NCBI RefSeq assembly: GCF_029601685.1
Contig: NZ_JARRIR010000002.1
Coordinates: forward strand, 496,001 to 560,000
DNA from: Metarhizobium sp017305935
GTDB lineage: Bacteria > Pseudomonadota > Alphaproteobacteria > Rhizobiales > Rhizobiaceae
Length of the DNA stretch: 64,000 nt
Direction: 5' to 3'
Part shown: one piece after another, positions 7,235 through 15,925 of the stretch
How positions within the stretch are numbered: position 1 is the first letter of the stretch
How the letters are laid out: each line of letters begins with the position of its first letter
Translations under genes and position numbers: made by a program
Notes under the pieces: generated by a model
Database searches by the model: none
What the model saw: the letters and a program-made list of their open reading frames with translations, nothing else
Told to the model about the DNA's origin: nothing

Positions 7235-9424
7235 TCAGGCGGCCTGCGTCTTGGCCTTGCGCGACAGATGCGCCACCACGTTTTCGATCATGCGCATGCC
7301 GGCATCGCCGCCGAGCGTCATGATCGATTCGGGGTGGAACTGCACCGCGGCAATCGGCTCGCGCACATGCTCGATGCCCATGATCGTGCCGTCCTCGCTT
7401 TCCGCCGTGATCGTGAAATCGACCGGAAGGCTCGACGGATCGGCGAAGATCGAGTGATAGCGCCCGACCGTCACTTCCTTGCCGAGGCCGGAGAAGACGA
7501 TGCCCGGCTCCAGCACGCGGATGCGCGACGGCTTGCCGTGCATCGGCACCGCCAGATGGCGCAATTCACCGCCATAGGCCTCGGCAATCGCCTGCAGGCC
7601 GAGGCAGACGCCGAAGACCGGCAGGTTGCGCGCCCGCGCCTTCCTGATCGTCGCCTTGCAGTCAAAGTCTTTCGGATTGCCCGGCCCCGGCGACAGCACG
7701 ACGAGATCGGGATCGATCCGGTCGAAGATCTCGTCGGCGACCGGCGTGCGCACGGTCGAGACGGTGGCGCCGGTCTGGCGGAAATAATTGGCCAGCGTAT
7801 GCACGAAACTGTCTTCGTGGTCGACCAGCAGGATGTTGACGCCCTTGCCGACCGTCGCGACATCGCGCGAGGCTTTGGCGCTGTTGCCGATCTTGGCGTC
7901 GCGGATGGCGGCGATCATGGCGGAGGCCTTCAGTTCGGTTTCTGCTTCTTCCTCATGCGGATCGCTGTCGTTGAGCAGCGTCGCACCGGCCCGTACCTCG
8001 GCGATGCCGTCCTTGATGCGCACGGTGCGCAGCGTCAGGCCGGTGTTCATGTCGCCGTTGAAGCCGACCATGCCGATGGCGCCGCCATACCAGGCGCGCG
8101 GGCTCTTTTCATGCGCCTCGATGAAGCGCATCGCCCAGAGCTTCGGCGCACCGGTGACGGTGACTGCCCAGGCATGGCTCAAAAAGCCATCGAAGGCGTC
8201 CATGTCGGCGCGCAACCGGCCCTCGATATGGTCAACGGTGTGGATCAGGCGCGAATACATCTCGATCTGGCGGCGGCCGATCACCTTGACCGAACCCGGC
8301 TCGCAGACACGACTCTTGTCGTTGCGGTCGACGTCGGAGCACATGGTCAACTCCGACTCGTCCTTCTTGGAATTCAGCAGCTTGAGGATCTGTTCCGAGT
8401 CGGCAATCGGATCGTCGCCGCGCTTGATCGTGCCGGAGATCGGGCAGGTCTCGATGCGGCGGCCCGAAACGCGCACGAACATTTCCGGCGAAGCCCCGAC
8501 CAGATATTCCTGGTTTCCGAGATTGATGAAGAAGGAATAGGGCGACGGGTTGATCGCCTTCAGCCGCTTGGAGATCGCCGACGGCTTGCTGTCGCAGCGC
8601 TCCATGAATTTCTGGCCCGGCACCACCTCGAACAGGTCGCCGCGGCGAAAGCTTTCCTTGGCCTTGGTCACCAGCGCGGCATATTCGCCGGGATGATGAT
8701 CGCCGCGCGGCGGGATGGTGTCGGTGGCGCGGAAAGGGTCCGGGGCGATATCGCCGTTCCGGTCGGCGGTCGTCACGCCGCCCTTCTCGAAATCGTAGCG
8801 GTCGATCCAGGCCTTGGCGGCATAGTTGTCGACGACGAGGATCTCGTCCGGCAGGTAAAGCACCATGTCGCGCTGGTCGGCGGGACGGGTGAGCTTGAGG
8901 TCGATGGCGTCGAACTGGAAGGCGAGGTCATAGCCGAAGGCGCCGTAAAGGCCGAGGCTAGCATCGGCCTGCGAGAAGAACAGGTCGGTCACCGCGCGCA
9001 GCACGGTGAAGACGGTCGGCATCTTCGAGCGCTCTTCCTCGGTGAAGACACGAGTTGGCTGGTTGACGGTGAGATCGAGCCGGCTTACGGAGCGGGCGCC
9101 GAGCGTCAATTCAGGCACGGTCGCCAGCCTGTCGGCGATGAAACCGAGCAGCACTTCGCCGCGGCCGTTATAGGCCTCGATCCAGACGGAGCGGCCGAAG
9201 GAGGAGATGCCGAGCGGCGGATCGATGACGGCGGTATCCCAGCGGGTATAGCGGCCCGGATATTCGTAATTGGAGGAGAAGACGGCGCCGCGCCGCTCGT
9301 CGAGGCGGTCGACATAGCTCGACACCGCATCGGCATAGGGCGTCTCGCGCCGCTGGCGGGTGACGGTGACGCCACCCCTCGTCTCGTAAATCTCCGCTCC
9401 GTCATCCCGGATGATCGTTGCCAT
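7235..9424 (-). CDS. trpE(G): Fused anthranilate synthase TrpE(G)
   Basis: A 729-residue fusion of the chorismate-binding TrpE subunit (about residues 1-520) and the glutamine amidotransferase TrpG (about 535-729). It makes anthranilate in tryptophan synthesis. TrpE motifs include NPSPYSFFINLGNQEYLVGASPE split around the active site, PISGTIKRG and the CSDVDRNDKSRVCEPGSV stretch. TrpG shows SPGPGNP, GVCLGLQAI with the catalytic Cys, and VQFHPES with the His. The fusion is typical of rhizobia. The start at 9424 is chosen because the frame upstream crosses the attenuator stem. Regulation is by the trpL leader and attenuator just upstream. Confidence 0.96.
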   Translation of the reverse strand: MATIIRDDGAEIYETRGGVTVTRQRRETPYADAVSSYVDRLDERRGAVFSSNYEYPGRYTRWDTAVIDPPLGISSFGRSVWIEAYNGRGEVLLGFIADRLATVPELTLGARSVSRLDLTVNQPTRVFTEEERSKMPTVFTVLRAVTDLFFSQADASLGLYGAFGYDLAFQFDAIDLKLTRPADQRDMVLYLPDEILVVDNYAAKAWIDRYDFEKGGVTTADRNGDIAPDPFRATDTIPPRGDHHPGEYAALVTKAKESFRRGDLFEVVPGQKFMERCDSKPSAISKRLKAINPSPYSFFINLGNQEYLVGASPEMFVRVSGRRIETCPISGTIKRGDDPIADSEQILKLLNSKKDESELTMCSDVDRNDKSRVCEPGSVKVIGRRQIEMYSRLIHTVDHIEGRLRADMDAFDGFLSHAWAVTVTGAPKLWAMRFIEAHEKSPRAWYGGAIGMVGFNGDMNTGLTLRTVRIKDGIAEVRAGATLLNDSDPHEEEAETELKASAMIAAIRDAKIGNSAKASRDVATVGKGVNILLVDHEDSFVHTLANYFRQTGATVSTVRTPVADEIFDRIDPDLVVLSPGPGNPKDFDCKATIRKARARNLPVFGVCLGLQAIAEAYGGELRHLAVPMHGKPSRIRVLEPGIVFSGLGKEVTVGRYHSIFADPSSLPVDFTITAESEDGTIMGIEHVREPIAAVQFHPESIMTLGGDAGMRMIENVVAHLSRKAKTQAA

Positions 9425-9475
9425 CGTCTCTCTCTTCCCTCTTCGAGGCCCGGATGCGAGGTGGCTGGATACAAC

Positions 9476-9503
9476 AAAGCCGCCTCGGGTTGCGGGCGGC
9501 TTT
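9476..9503 (-). terminator. trp attenuator terminator
   Basis: On the minus strand a 9-bp GC-rich stem (arms 9495-9503 and 9476-9484) is followed by GTTGT. It lies between the tri-Trp leader peptide gene and trpE(G), exactly where the rhizobial trp attenuator sits. Confidence 0.8.
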
Positions 9504-9540
9504 TCGTCTGTCTTCAGGACATGACTGGTCAAGGCCGCCT

Positions 9541-9585
9541 TTAGCGTGCCCACCACCAGTTCGCAATGTTCAAAGACTTCATCAT
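9541..9585 (-). CDS. trpL: trp leader peptide with three consecutive Trp codons
   Basis: A 14-codon reading frame encoding MMKSLNIANWWWAR, read toward trpE(G). Three adjacent TGG codons near the end and the WWWAR ending match the rhizobial trp leader peptide. Ribosome stalling at these codons when charged tRNA-Trp is scarce would prevent formation of the attenuator downstream. In Sinorhizobium meliloti the leader is translated without a 5' UTR, and its attenuated transcript (rnTrpL) also acts in trans; that is established there and inferred here. A -10-like element ends 8 bases before the ATG, consistent with leaderless translation. Confidence 0.88.
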   Translation of the reverse strand: MMKSLNIANWWWAR

Positions 9586-9593
9586 GGGCAAAG

Positions 9594-9621
9594 TGTTAGA
9601 CCGAACTTCGCCGCAGCGCAA
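9594..9621 (-). promoter_or_regulatory. Promoter of trpL-trpE(G)
   Basis: On the minus strand TTGCGC (9621-9616), a 16-base spacer, and CTAACA (9599-9594). Initiation 8-9 bases further on would fall at or next to the A of the trpL start codon (9585). Confidence 0.55.
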
Positions 9622-9635
9622 GAGGCGATTGCGGC

Positions 9636-9662
9636 GCGGGCGGCGCTATCCGCGCCGCCCGC
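9636..9662 (-). terminator. GC-rich stem-loop after the haem receptor gene
   Basis: Perfect 11-bp stem (9636-9646 with 9652-9662) and a 5-base loop, 20 bases after the receptor stop codon. It has no T-run on the minus strand, so it may be a weak terminator or a 3'-end stabiliser. It sits only 15 bases before the trpL -35 element. Confidence 0.55.
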
Positions 9663-9682
9663 AAAAAGCGCTTCCGCAGGGA

Positions 9683-11911
9683 TTAGAAGCGCTGGGTAAT
9701 GGAGACCTTGAAGTAACGACCGGCCTCGGAATAATACTCTTCCGGTTGGGTGCGGCCGCTGCGGGCATTGGCGTAGTCGTAATAGGTCTTGTCGAACACG
9801 TTGTAGACGCCGGCATTGATCTTCATGCCCTTGATCTGCTCGGGTTCGTACCAGGCGGTCAGGTCGACGATGCCGTAGCCGGGGGTCTTGAAGTAGGTCG
9901 AGGTGGATTCGCCACGGCCGGCGGCCGAGGTGATCCAGTCGAGGCCGACGCCCCAGTTCTCGGTGTCGTAGCCGAGGCTCAGCACGCCCTTGAGCGGCGC
10001 GACCGACTGGATGAAATCACCCGTGCCCATGTCCTTGCCGTTGGCATAGGCAAGGCCGGCGCGAACGCTGAAGCCGTTGTCGAAGCGCTTGTGGGCGCCA
10101 AGCTCGACGCCGAAGATGCGGGCGCGGTCGAGGTTGACGTTCTGGGTGATGCCGCCCTGCGGATATTGCGACAGGACATAGCCGTTCGCCGCCGCTTCCG
10201 CCGCCGTCAGGGCCTTGGTGTCGATGAAGTTCTTGTAGCGGTTGTAGAAGACGTTGACGCGGCCGCCGAAATCGTCGTCGCCGATATTGGCGCCGAGTTC
10301 GAAACCGTTGCTGGTTTCGGATTCCAGCGCCGGATTGCCGACGCGCAGATAGGTGCCCGGCGCGCCGAAGGCGGCGTAAAGCTCACCCGCCGTCGGAGCG
10401 CGGAAACCCATGGCCCACTGGCCGTAGAGTTCCAGCCCGTCATGCGGCTGGTAGGCGACGCGCAGCTTCGGCGAGATCGCCGTATCGCTGAACCCGCCCG
10501 GCAGCGCCGGATTGGTGGCGTTGTTGTCATAGGCGTCGGTCATCTTCGGATCGTGCTCGATCCAGTCGAAGCGCAGGCCCGGCGTCACCGACCAGCCGGT
10601 CTCGGCAATCGCGATCTCGTCGTCGATGAACAGGCCGATGCGGCCGGTGTCCACCTTCGGCGTGTCCGCCTGGTTGGTGTGCAGGTTGTTGCAGGCGGTG
10701 TAGGGGCCGGTGTAAGGCTTGCGGCAATTGTCGTAGCCGGCCGAATACTGCTCGGCGGTGACGCGGGCCAGATCCCAGCCGAAGGTCAGATGGTGACTAT
10801 AGTCGCCGGTGGAGAAATCCTTGCTGGCCGAGCCGATCAGGCCGAAAGCTTTTTCCTCGTAGCTGTTGGCGCGGCCGATGGGACCGATGACCGAGGTCGA
10901 GCGATAGCCGGTATAGCCGGAGAGACGCGTCTGGTCGAGCCAGTAGAGCGAGGTCTCGACCGAATCGAGCAGGCTGTCGGCGCTTTCCGATTCGTAGCGG
11001 TAGTCGAGCGAAACGCGGTCGCGGTCGGAATCTTCCTGCCCGTCGTAATTGCCGGGACGGTAATTGCCGGTCAGCGACTGGCTGGTGCGCAGATCCGTAT
11101 CGCGATCCCTGCGGAAGGTTTCCGCCGTCACGCCGATGGTGTGGCCGCCCTCCAGCTTCTGGCGCAGCTTGAACAGCAGGTTGTGCTGGTTGTAGTCGGA
11201 GGGGTTCGCCTCGGTGCGCGTCGGGCCGTAGGTGTCGATATCGCCCTTGTTGCGGCGCTCCTCGCCCTTGCGATAGCTTCCCTGGAACAGAACGGAGGTG
11301 TTGTCGAAGCGCTTGGCGACGGCGACGGCAGGATTGTAGCTCCTGTCGGAACCGTCATAGGTGAACTTGGCAACGCCGCCCCAATCCCGCCCTTCGGCGA
11401 TCAGGTCGTCGGCCTCCAGGGTGCGCAGCGCGAAGACGCCGCCGAGAGCGCCTGAGCCGGCGCGGCTCGAATCGGCGCCGCGCACGACGTCGACGGCCGA
11501 GATCGACGAGAAGTCGAAGCTATCGACGCCGCCATCGGCATCGCGGGTGGCATCCGACAGGTAGGACAGCGGAATGCCGTCGACGGTGGTCAGCACGCGG
11601 CTGCCTTCGAGGCCACGGATGTTCACGGCGCCGGTGGTGCGGTTATAGCTGACGCCCGGCTGCAGGCTGCGGCCGAGATCGTCGATGCTGGTGACCTGCT
11701 TGTCCTCGATCTCTTCCTGCGTGGTTTCCTGCGCCAGCGGCGTCTCGGCGACGGCGCCGGGCACACGCGCACCCTTGGAAACGACGATTTTCTTCAGCGG
11801 CGTCACATCCGCCGCCGCCGTCTCGACGCTCTGCGCCCAGACGGCCGGAGCAATCAGGCTCGCAATCGCCGTGCATGCCAAAAGAACCGACCGAGAATGC
11901 CGGACAGCCAT
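9683..11911 (-). CDS. hmuR: TonB-dependent haem/haemoprotein receptor
   Basis: A 742-residue outer-membrane receptor of the haemoglobin/haem family. A signal peptide (about 1-26, ending AVWA) is followed by a TonB-box-like segment (KKIVVSKGARV), a plug domain to about residue 165 (VNIRGLEGSRVLTTVDGIPLS split, VVRGADSSRAGSGALGGVF) and a 22-strand barrel ending in the aromatic residue Phe (VSITQRF). The family motif YGQWAMGFRAPTAGELYAAF and the NPALESETSNGFELG segment are present. It should import haem across the outer membrane. No hmuSTUV or tonB adjoin it. Two TGA-N9-TCA boxes overlap or precede its promoter, so iron repression by RirA is likely. The gene most resembles ShmR/HmuR. Confidence 0.88.
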   Translation of the reverse strand: MAVRHSRSVLLACTAIASLIAPAVWAQSVETAAADVTPLKKIVVSKGARVPGAVAETPLAQETTQEEIEDKQVTSIDDLGRSLQPGVSYNRTTGAVNIRGLEGSRVLTTVDGIPLSYLSDATRDADGGVDSFDFSSISAVDVVRGADSSRAGSGALGGVFALRTLEADDLIAEGRDWGGVAKFTYDGSDRSYNPAVAVAKRFDNTSVLFQGSYRKGEERRNKGDIDTYGPTRTEANPSDYNQHNLLFKLRQKLEGGHTIGVTAETFRRDRDTDLRTSQSLTGNYRPGNYDGQEDSDRDRVSLDYRYESESADSLLDSVETSLYWLDQTRLSGYTGYRSTSVIGPIGRANSYEEKAFGLIGSASKDFSTGDYSHHLTFGWDLARVTAEQYSAGYDNCRKPYTGPYTACNNLHTNQADTPKVDTGRIGLFIDDEIAIAETGWSVTPGLRFDWIEHDPKMTDAYDNNATNPALPGGFSDTAISPKLRVAYQPHDGLELYGQWAMGFRAPTAGELYAAFGAPGTYLRVGNPALESETSNGFELGANIGDDDFGGRVNVFYNRYKNFIDTKALTAAEAAANGYVLSQYPQGGITQNVNLDRARIFGVELGAHKRFDNGFSVRAGLAYANGKDMGTGDFIQSVAPLKGVLSLGYDTENWGVGLDWITSAAGRGESTSTYFKTPGYGIVDLTAWYEPEQIKGMKINAGVYNVFDKTYYDYANARSGRTQPEEYYSEAGRYFKVSITQRF

Positions 11912-12031
11912 GAAACAATTCCTTTTTTCAATGGGTCACCGGGCTGGCTGATGCGCGGCTTTGAGCGCGCGGCGGGCTGGCTGGGCGGAGCGAGTTTCGA
12001 AAACCCGGCGCGGTTGGCGCCTTGTTTCTGT

Positions 12032-12060
12032 CCCATAAAAAACATGAGTATGGCTGTCAA
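12032..12060 (-). promoter_or_regulatory. Sigma-70 promoter of the haem receptor gene
   Basis: On the minus strand a perfect -35 TTGACA (12060-12055), a 17-base spacer, and TATGGG (12037-12032). The first iron box lies across the -35 and spacer. Confidence 0.65.
12045..12059. promoter_or_regulatory. Iron-responsive operator (IRO box) 1
   Basis: TGA (12045-12047), 9 bases, TCA (12057-12059), the consensus of the rhizobial RirA operator. It covers most of the -35 hexamer and spacer of the receptor promoter, a position suited to repression under iron sufficiency. Confidence 0.65.
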
Positions 12061-12071
12061 ATAAATAAACA

Positions 12072-12086
12072 TGAGTACGACGCTCA
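12072..12086. promoter_or_regulatory. Iron-responsive operator (IRO box) 2
   Basis: TGA (12072-12074), 9 bases, TCA (12084-12086), within a larger palindrome CATGAG-N7-CTCATG (12070-12088). It repeats the AAACATGAGTA found at 12040-12050 exactly 27 bp away, so the two boxes are in register. Confidence 0.65.
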
Positions 12087-12184
12087 TGTCTCGATACGGG
12101 GCGGCGGCGTGGCAAGGCTGCAACGAATCCCGCATGCCAGGCGTTTTCCCTGTCCCTGCTCGTTGGAAGGGAAAGGAAGACTGC

Positions 12185-12979
12185 ATGACAGCCAACCATG
12201 CGCCGACCCTCGGATTGATCGCTGTTTTGGCCGCGACGTCAGGCTTCGCCGCCGACCTGCCGCCTGTCGGCCCCCTGCCCCAGCCACGCCCGGCGGTCGA
12301 GGCAAAAGCGCCACCGCAGGGAAAACCCGCGATCCAGGGGCCGCCCGCGCCGCCGAAGCCGGAAGGCCCGCTGAAAGGCACGGTGCTGACCCCGGAAGCG
12401 GAACTGGTCGTTACCCCGGAAAGCGCCGAGGATCACGCCGCGTGCGTTTCAGCGCTTGCCACGCTCGGGGTCGCGTTCACCGAGGAAAAGCGCATCGATG
12501 ACGGCGAAGGCTGTGGCATCGACAAGCCGGTCTCGGTCTCGGGGCTGGCAGGCGGCATCGCGCTGCAGCCGGCCGCGACCATGACCTGCCCCGCCGCGCG
12601 CGCCATGGCTCAATGGACAAGGGACAGCGTCGTTCCGGCGGCCAGAGCCGCATTCCCGGACGAATCGCTGCAATCGCTGGAAACCGCCTCGGCCTATGTC
12701 TGCCGGCTGCGCAACAATGCCGAGCGGGGCAAGATTTCCGAGCATGCGCGTGGCAATGCCGTCGACATCTCCGCCTTCACTCTCTCCAGCGGGAAACGCG
12801 TCGATATCCATCCGCGCCGCGAGGATTCGACACTGTCAGGCGCGTTCCAACGCGCCGTCACCGCGGCTGCCTGCCTCTATTTCACCACCGTGCTCGACCC
12901 GGAAAGCGACGCGGCGCATGAGAAACACCTGCATCTCGACGTGCTCGCCCGCAAGGGCGGTTACCGCTACTGCCGATAA
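12185..12979 (+). CDS. Secreted extensin-like C-terminal domain protein
   Basis: A 264-residue exported protein with a signal peptide (about 1-21, ending SGFAA), a Pro-rich linker (about 22-80) and an Extensin-like_C domain (about 85-264). The domain has paired Cys (CVSALATLGVAF, GCGIDKPVSV, TCPAARAM, YVCRLRNN) and the metal-site-like residues in EHARGNAVDISAF and HLHLD, which recall M15-type peptidoglycan peptidases. A cell-wall role is inferred. The start at 12185 is chosen for GGAAAGGA upstream and the signal peptide; an upstream in-frame ATG lies inside the iron-box region. It is divergent from the haem receptor and shares its control region. Confidence 0.85.
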   Translation: MTANHAPTLGLIAVLAATSGFAADLPPVGPLPQPRPAVEAKAPPQGKPAIQGPPAPPKPEGPLKGTVLTPEAELVVTPESAEDHAACVSALATLGVAFTEEKRIDDGEGCGIDKPVSVSGLAGGIALQPAATMTCPAARAMAQWTRDSVVPAARAAFPDESLQSLETASAYVCRLRNNAERGKISEHARGNAVDISAFTLSSGKRVDIHPRREDSTLSGAFQRAVTAAACLYFTTVLDPESDAAHEKHLHLDVLARKGGYRYCR

Positions 12980-13097
12980 ACAGGGCGTTTTCCCCTTGCC
13001 GGCGGCGGGTGCGCGGATAAGGACGCCGAACGGCGCCGCCCGCCTGCCGCGCCATCCGCTTATCTTCGAGTTGCAGGCGCTCTACCGTACAATCTTA

Positions 13098-13143
13098 AGC
13101 ATCTCCGAACGGAAATCCGCTTTTCTCTTGTCCTGGAGATGCT
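13098..13143. repeat. Palindromic intergenic element at the 3' end of fhs
   Basis: 9-bp arms AGCATCTCC (13098-13106) and GGAGATGCT (13135-13143), followed by an AACAAA-like tail. It resembles a shorter, diverged copy of the 67-bp repeat found elsewhere in this window and directly abuts the fhs stop codon. Confidence 0.5.
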
Positions 13144-14822
13144 CAGAACAAACCCTCGATATACCCCTCTTCGTTGAGGAAAATCTTTTCCGCCGAAGGG
13201 ATTTTCGGCAGGCCGGGCATGGTCATGATCTCGCCGGTGATGACCACCACGAAGCCGGCGCCAGCCGACAGGCGCACCTCGCGCACCGGAACCGTATGCC
13301 CCTCCGGCGCGCCGCGCAGGTTGGGATCGGTCGAGAAGGAATATTGCGTCTTGGCCATGCAGACCGGCAGCCGGCCATAACCCTGCTCTTCCCAGGCGCG
13401 AAGCTGGTCGCGCACCGATTTGTCCGCTATGACCTCACCGGCGTGATAGATCGACTTGGCGATCGTCTCGATTTTCTGGAACAGCGGCATGTCGTCGGGG
13501 TAGAGCGGGGCGAATTGCGCGCCGCCGGCCTCGGCCAGTTCCGCCACCTTGCGCGCCAGCGCCTCGATGCCGGCCGAACCCTCCGCCCAGTGTCGGCAGA
13601 GGATCGCCTCCGTGCCAAGGCCCGTCACGTAATCCTGGATCGCCCGGATTTCCGCCGGCGTATCAGAAATGAAATGATTGATGGCGACGACGACCGGGAC
13701 GCCGAATTTCTTGACGTTCTGGATATGGCGGCCGAGATTGGCGCAGCCGCGCGCCACCGCCTCGACATTCTCGCGCCCGAGATCGTCCTTCCTGACGCCG
13801 CCGTTCATCTTCATCGCCCGCGCCGTCGCCACGATGACGGCCGCCGCCGGCTTTAACCCCGCCTTGCGGCACTTGATGTCGAAGAATTTCTCCGCCCCGA
13901 GGTCGGCGCCGAAACCGGCTTCGGTGACGACGTAATCGGCAAGCTTCAACGCTGTCGTCGTGGCAATGACGGAATTGCAGCCATGGGCGATATTGGCAAA
14001 GGGGCCGCCATGCACGAAGGCGGGATTGTTTTCCAGCGTCTGCACCAGATTCGGCTGCATGGCGTCCTTCAGAAGCACCGTCATCGCGCCGTCGGCCTTG
14101 ATGTCGCGGGCATAGACCGGTGTGCGGTCGCGGCGATAGGCGATGATGATATTGCCGAGCCGCCGCTCCAGATCCCGCAAATCCGTGGCCAGGCACAGGA
14201 TCGCCATCACCTCCGAGGCGACGGTGATGTCGAAGCCGTTTTCGCGCGGGAAACCGTTGGCGACGCCTCCCAGCGAACAGACGACCTCGCGCAGCGCCCG
14301 GTCGTTCATGTCCATCGCCCGCCGCCAGGCAATGCGGCGAATGTCGATGTTCTCTTCGTTGCCCCAGTAGATGTGGTTGTCGATCAGCGCCGCCAGAAGG
14401 TTGTGGGCCGCGGTGATGGCGTGGAAATCACCGGTGAAATGCAGGTTGATGTCCTCCATCGGCACGACCTGGGCATAGCCCCCGCCGGCCGCGCCGCCCT
14501 TGACCCCGAAGCAGGGGCCGAGCGAGGCCTCGCGAATGCAGACGATCGTCTTCTTGCCGATGCGGTTCAATCCGTCGCCGAGGCCGACGGTGGTCGTGGT
14601 CTTGCCCTCGCCGGCCGGCGTCGGATTGATAGCGGTGACGAGGATCAGCTTGCCGTCCGGCTTGCCGCGCTGGGCCGCAATGAACTCCGCGCCGATCTTC
14701 GCCTTGTCGTGGCCATAGGGCAGCAGATGCTCGACGCCGATGCCAAGCGCTGCGCCGATCTCCTGGATCGGTTTTTTCCGGGCCGCGCGCGCGATCTCGA
14801 TATCCGACTTCACATCCGTCAT
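13143..14822 (-). CDS. fhs: Formate-tetrahydrofolate ligase
   Basis: A 559-residue enzyme that uses ATP to join formate to tetrahydrofolate, giving 10-formyl-THF for one-carbon metabolism. The P-loop TPAGEGKTTTT lies at residues 68-78. REASLGPCFGVKGGAAGGGYAQVVPMED and INLHFTGDFHAITAAHNLL, which hold the folate/formyl-phosphate site, are conserved. The length is typical. It stands alone, opposite the LuxR-type gene, with a palindromic repeat directly after its stop. No folD or purU is adjacent. Confidence 0.96.
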   Translation of the reverse strand: MTDVKSDIEIARAARKKPIQEIGAALGIGVEHLLPYGHDKAKIGAEFIAAQRGKPDGKLILVTAINPTPAGEGKTTTTVGLGDGLNRIGKKTIVCIREASLGPCFGVKGGAAGGGYAQVVPMEDINLHFTGDFHAITAAHNLLAALIDNHIYWGNEENIDIRRIAWRRAMDMNDRALREVVCSLGGVANGFPRENGFDITVASEVMAILCLATDLRDLERRLGNIIIAYRRDRTPVYARDIKADGAMTVLLKDAMQPNLVQTLENNPAFVHGGPFANIAHGCNSVIATTTALKLADYVVTEAGFGADLGAEKFFDIKCRKAGLKPAAAVIVATARAMKMNGGVRKDDLGRENVEAVARGCANLGRHIQNVKKFGVPVVVAINHFISDTPAEIRAIQDYVTGLGTEAILCRHWAEGSAGIEALARKVAELAEAGGAQFAPLYPDDMPLFQKIETIAKSIYHAGEVIADKSVRDQLRAWEEQGYGRLPVCMAKTQYSFSTDPNLRGAPEGHTVPVREVRLSAGAGFVVVITGEIMTMPGLPKIPSAEKIFLNEEGYIEGLF

Positions 14823-15156
14823 GGCGATCCTCCCCTTTTACTCCCAAGGGAATTTAGACCGTTAAGCGGGGCGTTGACCCGCGCCGGTTCAAGCCACTCT
14901 TTTTCGTATTTGCGACATTTTTCATTTTAGGACCGACAGCGCCTGCTTACCAACCGTTGTCTCGCAGTGCGAGATTTGATGCAACGCAATAGGATTCAGC
15001 CCGAGGAAGAGAGCCATCTCCGCCATCACCGCTGCCGCGCCCATCGCTGCCACAATCATGCATTAAGCAAGAGCCGTGCTTGTCGGGAGCTTTCTATTGC
15101 CGCCGGGCGGCAATTTTGTTAGCGGTAACATCGAATTCCCTCGAAACCCCGACGCA
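14823..15156. other. Intergenic region between fhs and a LuxR-type gene
   Basis: About 330 bases without a convincing gene. It holds the divergent promoters of fhs and the regulator. The only structure I see is a 15-bp palindrome at 14960-14974 (TCTCGCA-G-TGCGAGA), a possible operator. The regulator frame stays open back to 15076, but no ribosome site supports a start there. Confidence 0.6.
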
Positions 15157-15888
15157 ATGACATTGATGAATTTTCAGGACCGGCAGTCATTGTTGATTAC
15201 CGAGCTGTCCTCGGTCAGAACCCGCGGGGCTTTCATTGCCGCGTTGAAACGGGTCGCGGCCGCGTTCTCGCTGCATCATGTCACGCTGCTGCGCATGCCC
15301 GGCCCCGACGACCGCGATCTGGCGCCGTTGGTTCTGGAAACGACATATGCGCCGCAATTCTTCCGCGATTTCGACCGCCATGGCCTCCTGTCCATCTGTC
15401 CGACGTCGCACCGGCTGCAATCATCGCTTCTGCCGCAGACCTGGGCGCTGAAAGCGGTGACGGAAGACGAGAAGACCCCGGAATGGCAGACCCTGGCCGG
15501 CTTCATGATCGGCCATGGCATCACCATGGGCATCGTGATCGCCATGACCGGCCTTGACGGCGAGCGGCTGGTGCTGCGCTATGACGGCGAGCGCGATTGC
15601 CTGCAGATGGACGAACTCAACGCCCTCAACATGGTTTCCACCCATGCCTTCGAGGCCTATGCGGCGATCCGTCCGCGCGAGCCGGCATTGCCGCATGCGC
15701 TCTCGGCGCGCGAGCTGGAGGTGGTGCGCTGGACGGCGCAGGGCAAGACCTCGGCCGAAATCGGCCAGATTCTGTCCCTCTCGGACCACACGGTGAACGC
15801 CTATCTCAACAATGCCATCAAAAAGCTCGATTGCGTCAACAGGACGCAACTGGTCGCCAAGGCGATCCGGCTGAAGCTGATCGCCTGA
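15157..15888 (+). CDS. LuxR-family transcriptional regulator
   Basis: A 243-residue regulator. Residues about 10-165 resemble an autoinducer-binding-type sensory domain, and a LuxR helix-turn-helix spans about 178-240 (LSARELEVVRWTAQGKTSAE then LSLSDHTVNAYLNNAIKKL). No luxI-type synthase is in the window, so it may be a solo LuxR or sense another ligand. The start is uncertain: ATGs at 15157 and 15166 both lack a clear ribosome site; 15157 is chosen because the domain begins there. A PAS-domain gene follows after 37 bp and is probably co-transcribed. Confidence 0.82.
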   Translation: MTLMNFQDRQSLLITELSSVRTRGAFIAALKRVAAAFSLHHVTLLRMPGPDDRDLAPLVLETTYAPQFFRDFDRHGLLSICPTSHRLQSSLLPQTWALKAVTEDEKTPEWQTLAGFMIGHGITMGIVIAMTGLDGERLVLRYDGERDCLQMDELNALNMVSTHAFEAYAAIRPREPALPHALSARELEVVRWTAQGKTSAEIGQILSLSDHTVNAYLNNAIKKLDCVNRTQLVAKAIRLKLIA

Positions 15889-15925
15889 CGTTCCGGCGAT
15901 TGCGCCTGAGGGGACGGGGGAAAGC

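Noticed and set aside
7175..9544. A 789-codon open frame on the plus strand
   Set aside because: It is antisense to trpE(G), whose protein is unmistakable; the frame is open because of high GC at third positions and its product is Arg/His/Gly-rich without any domain.
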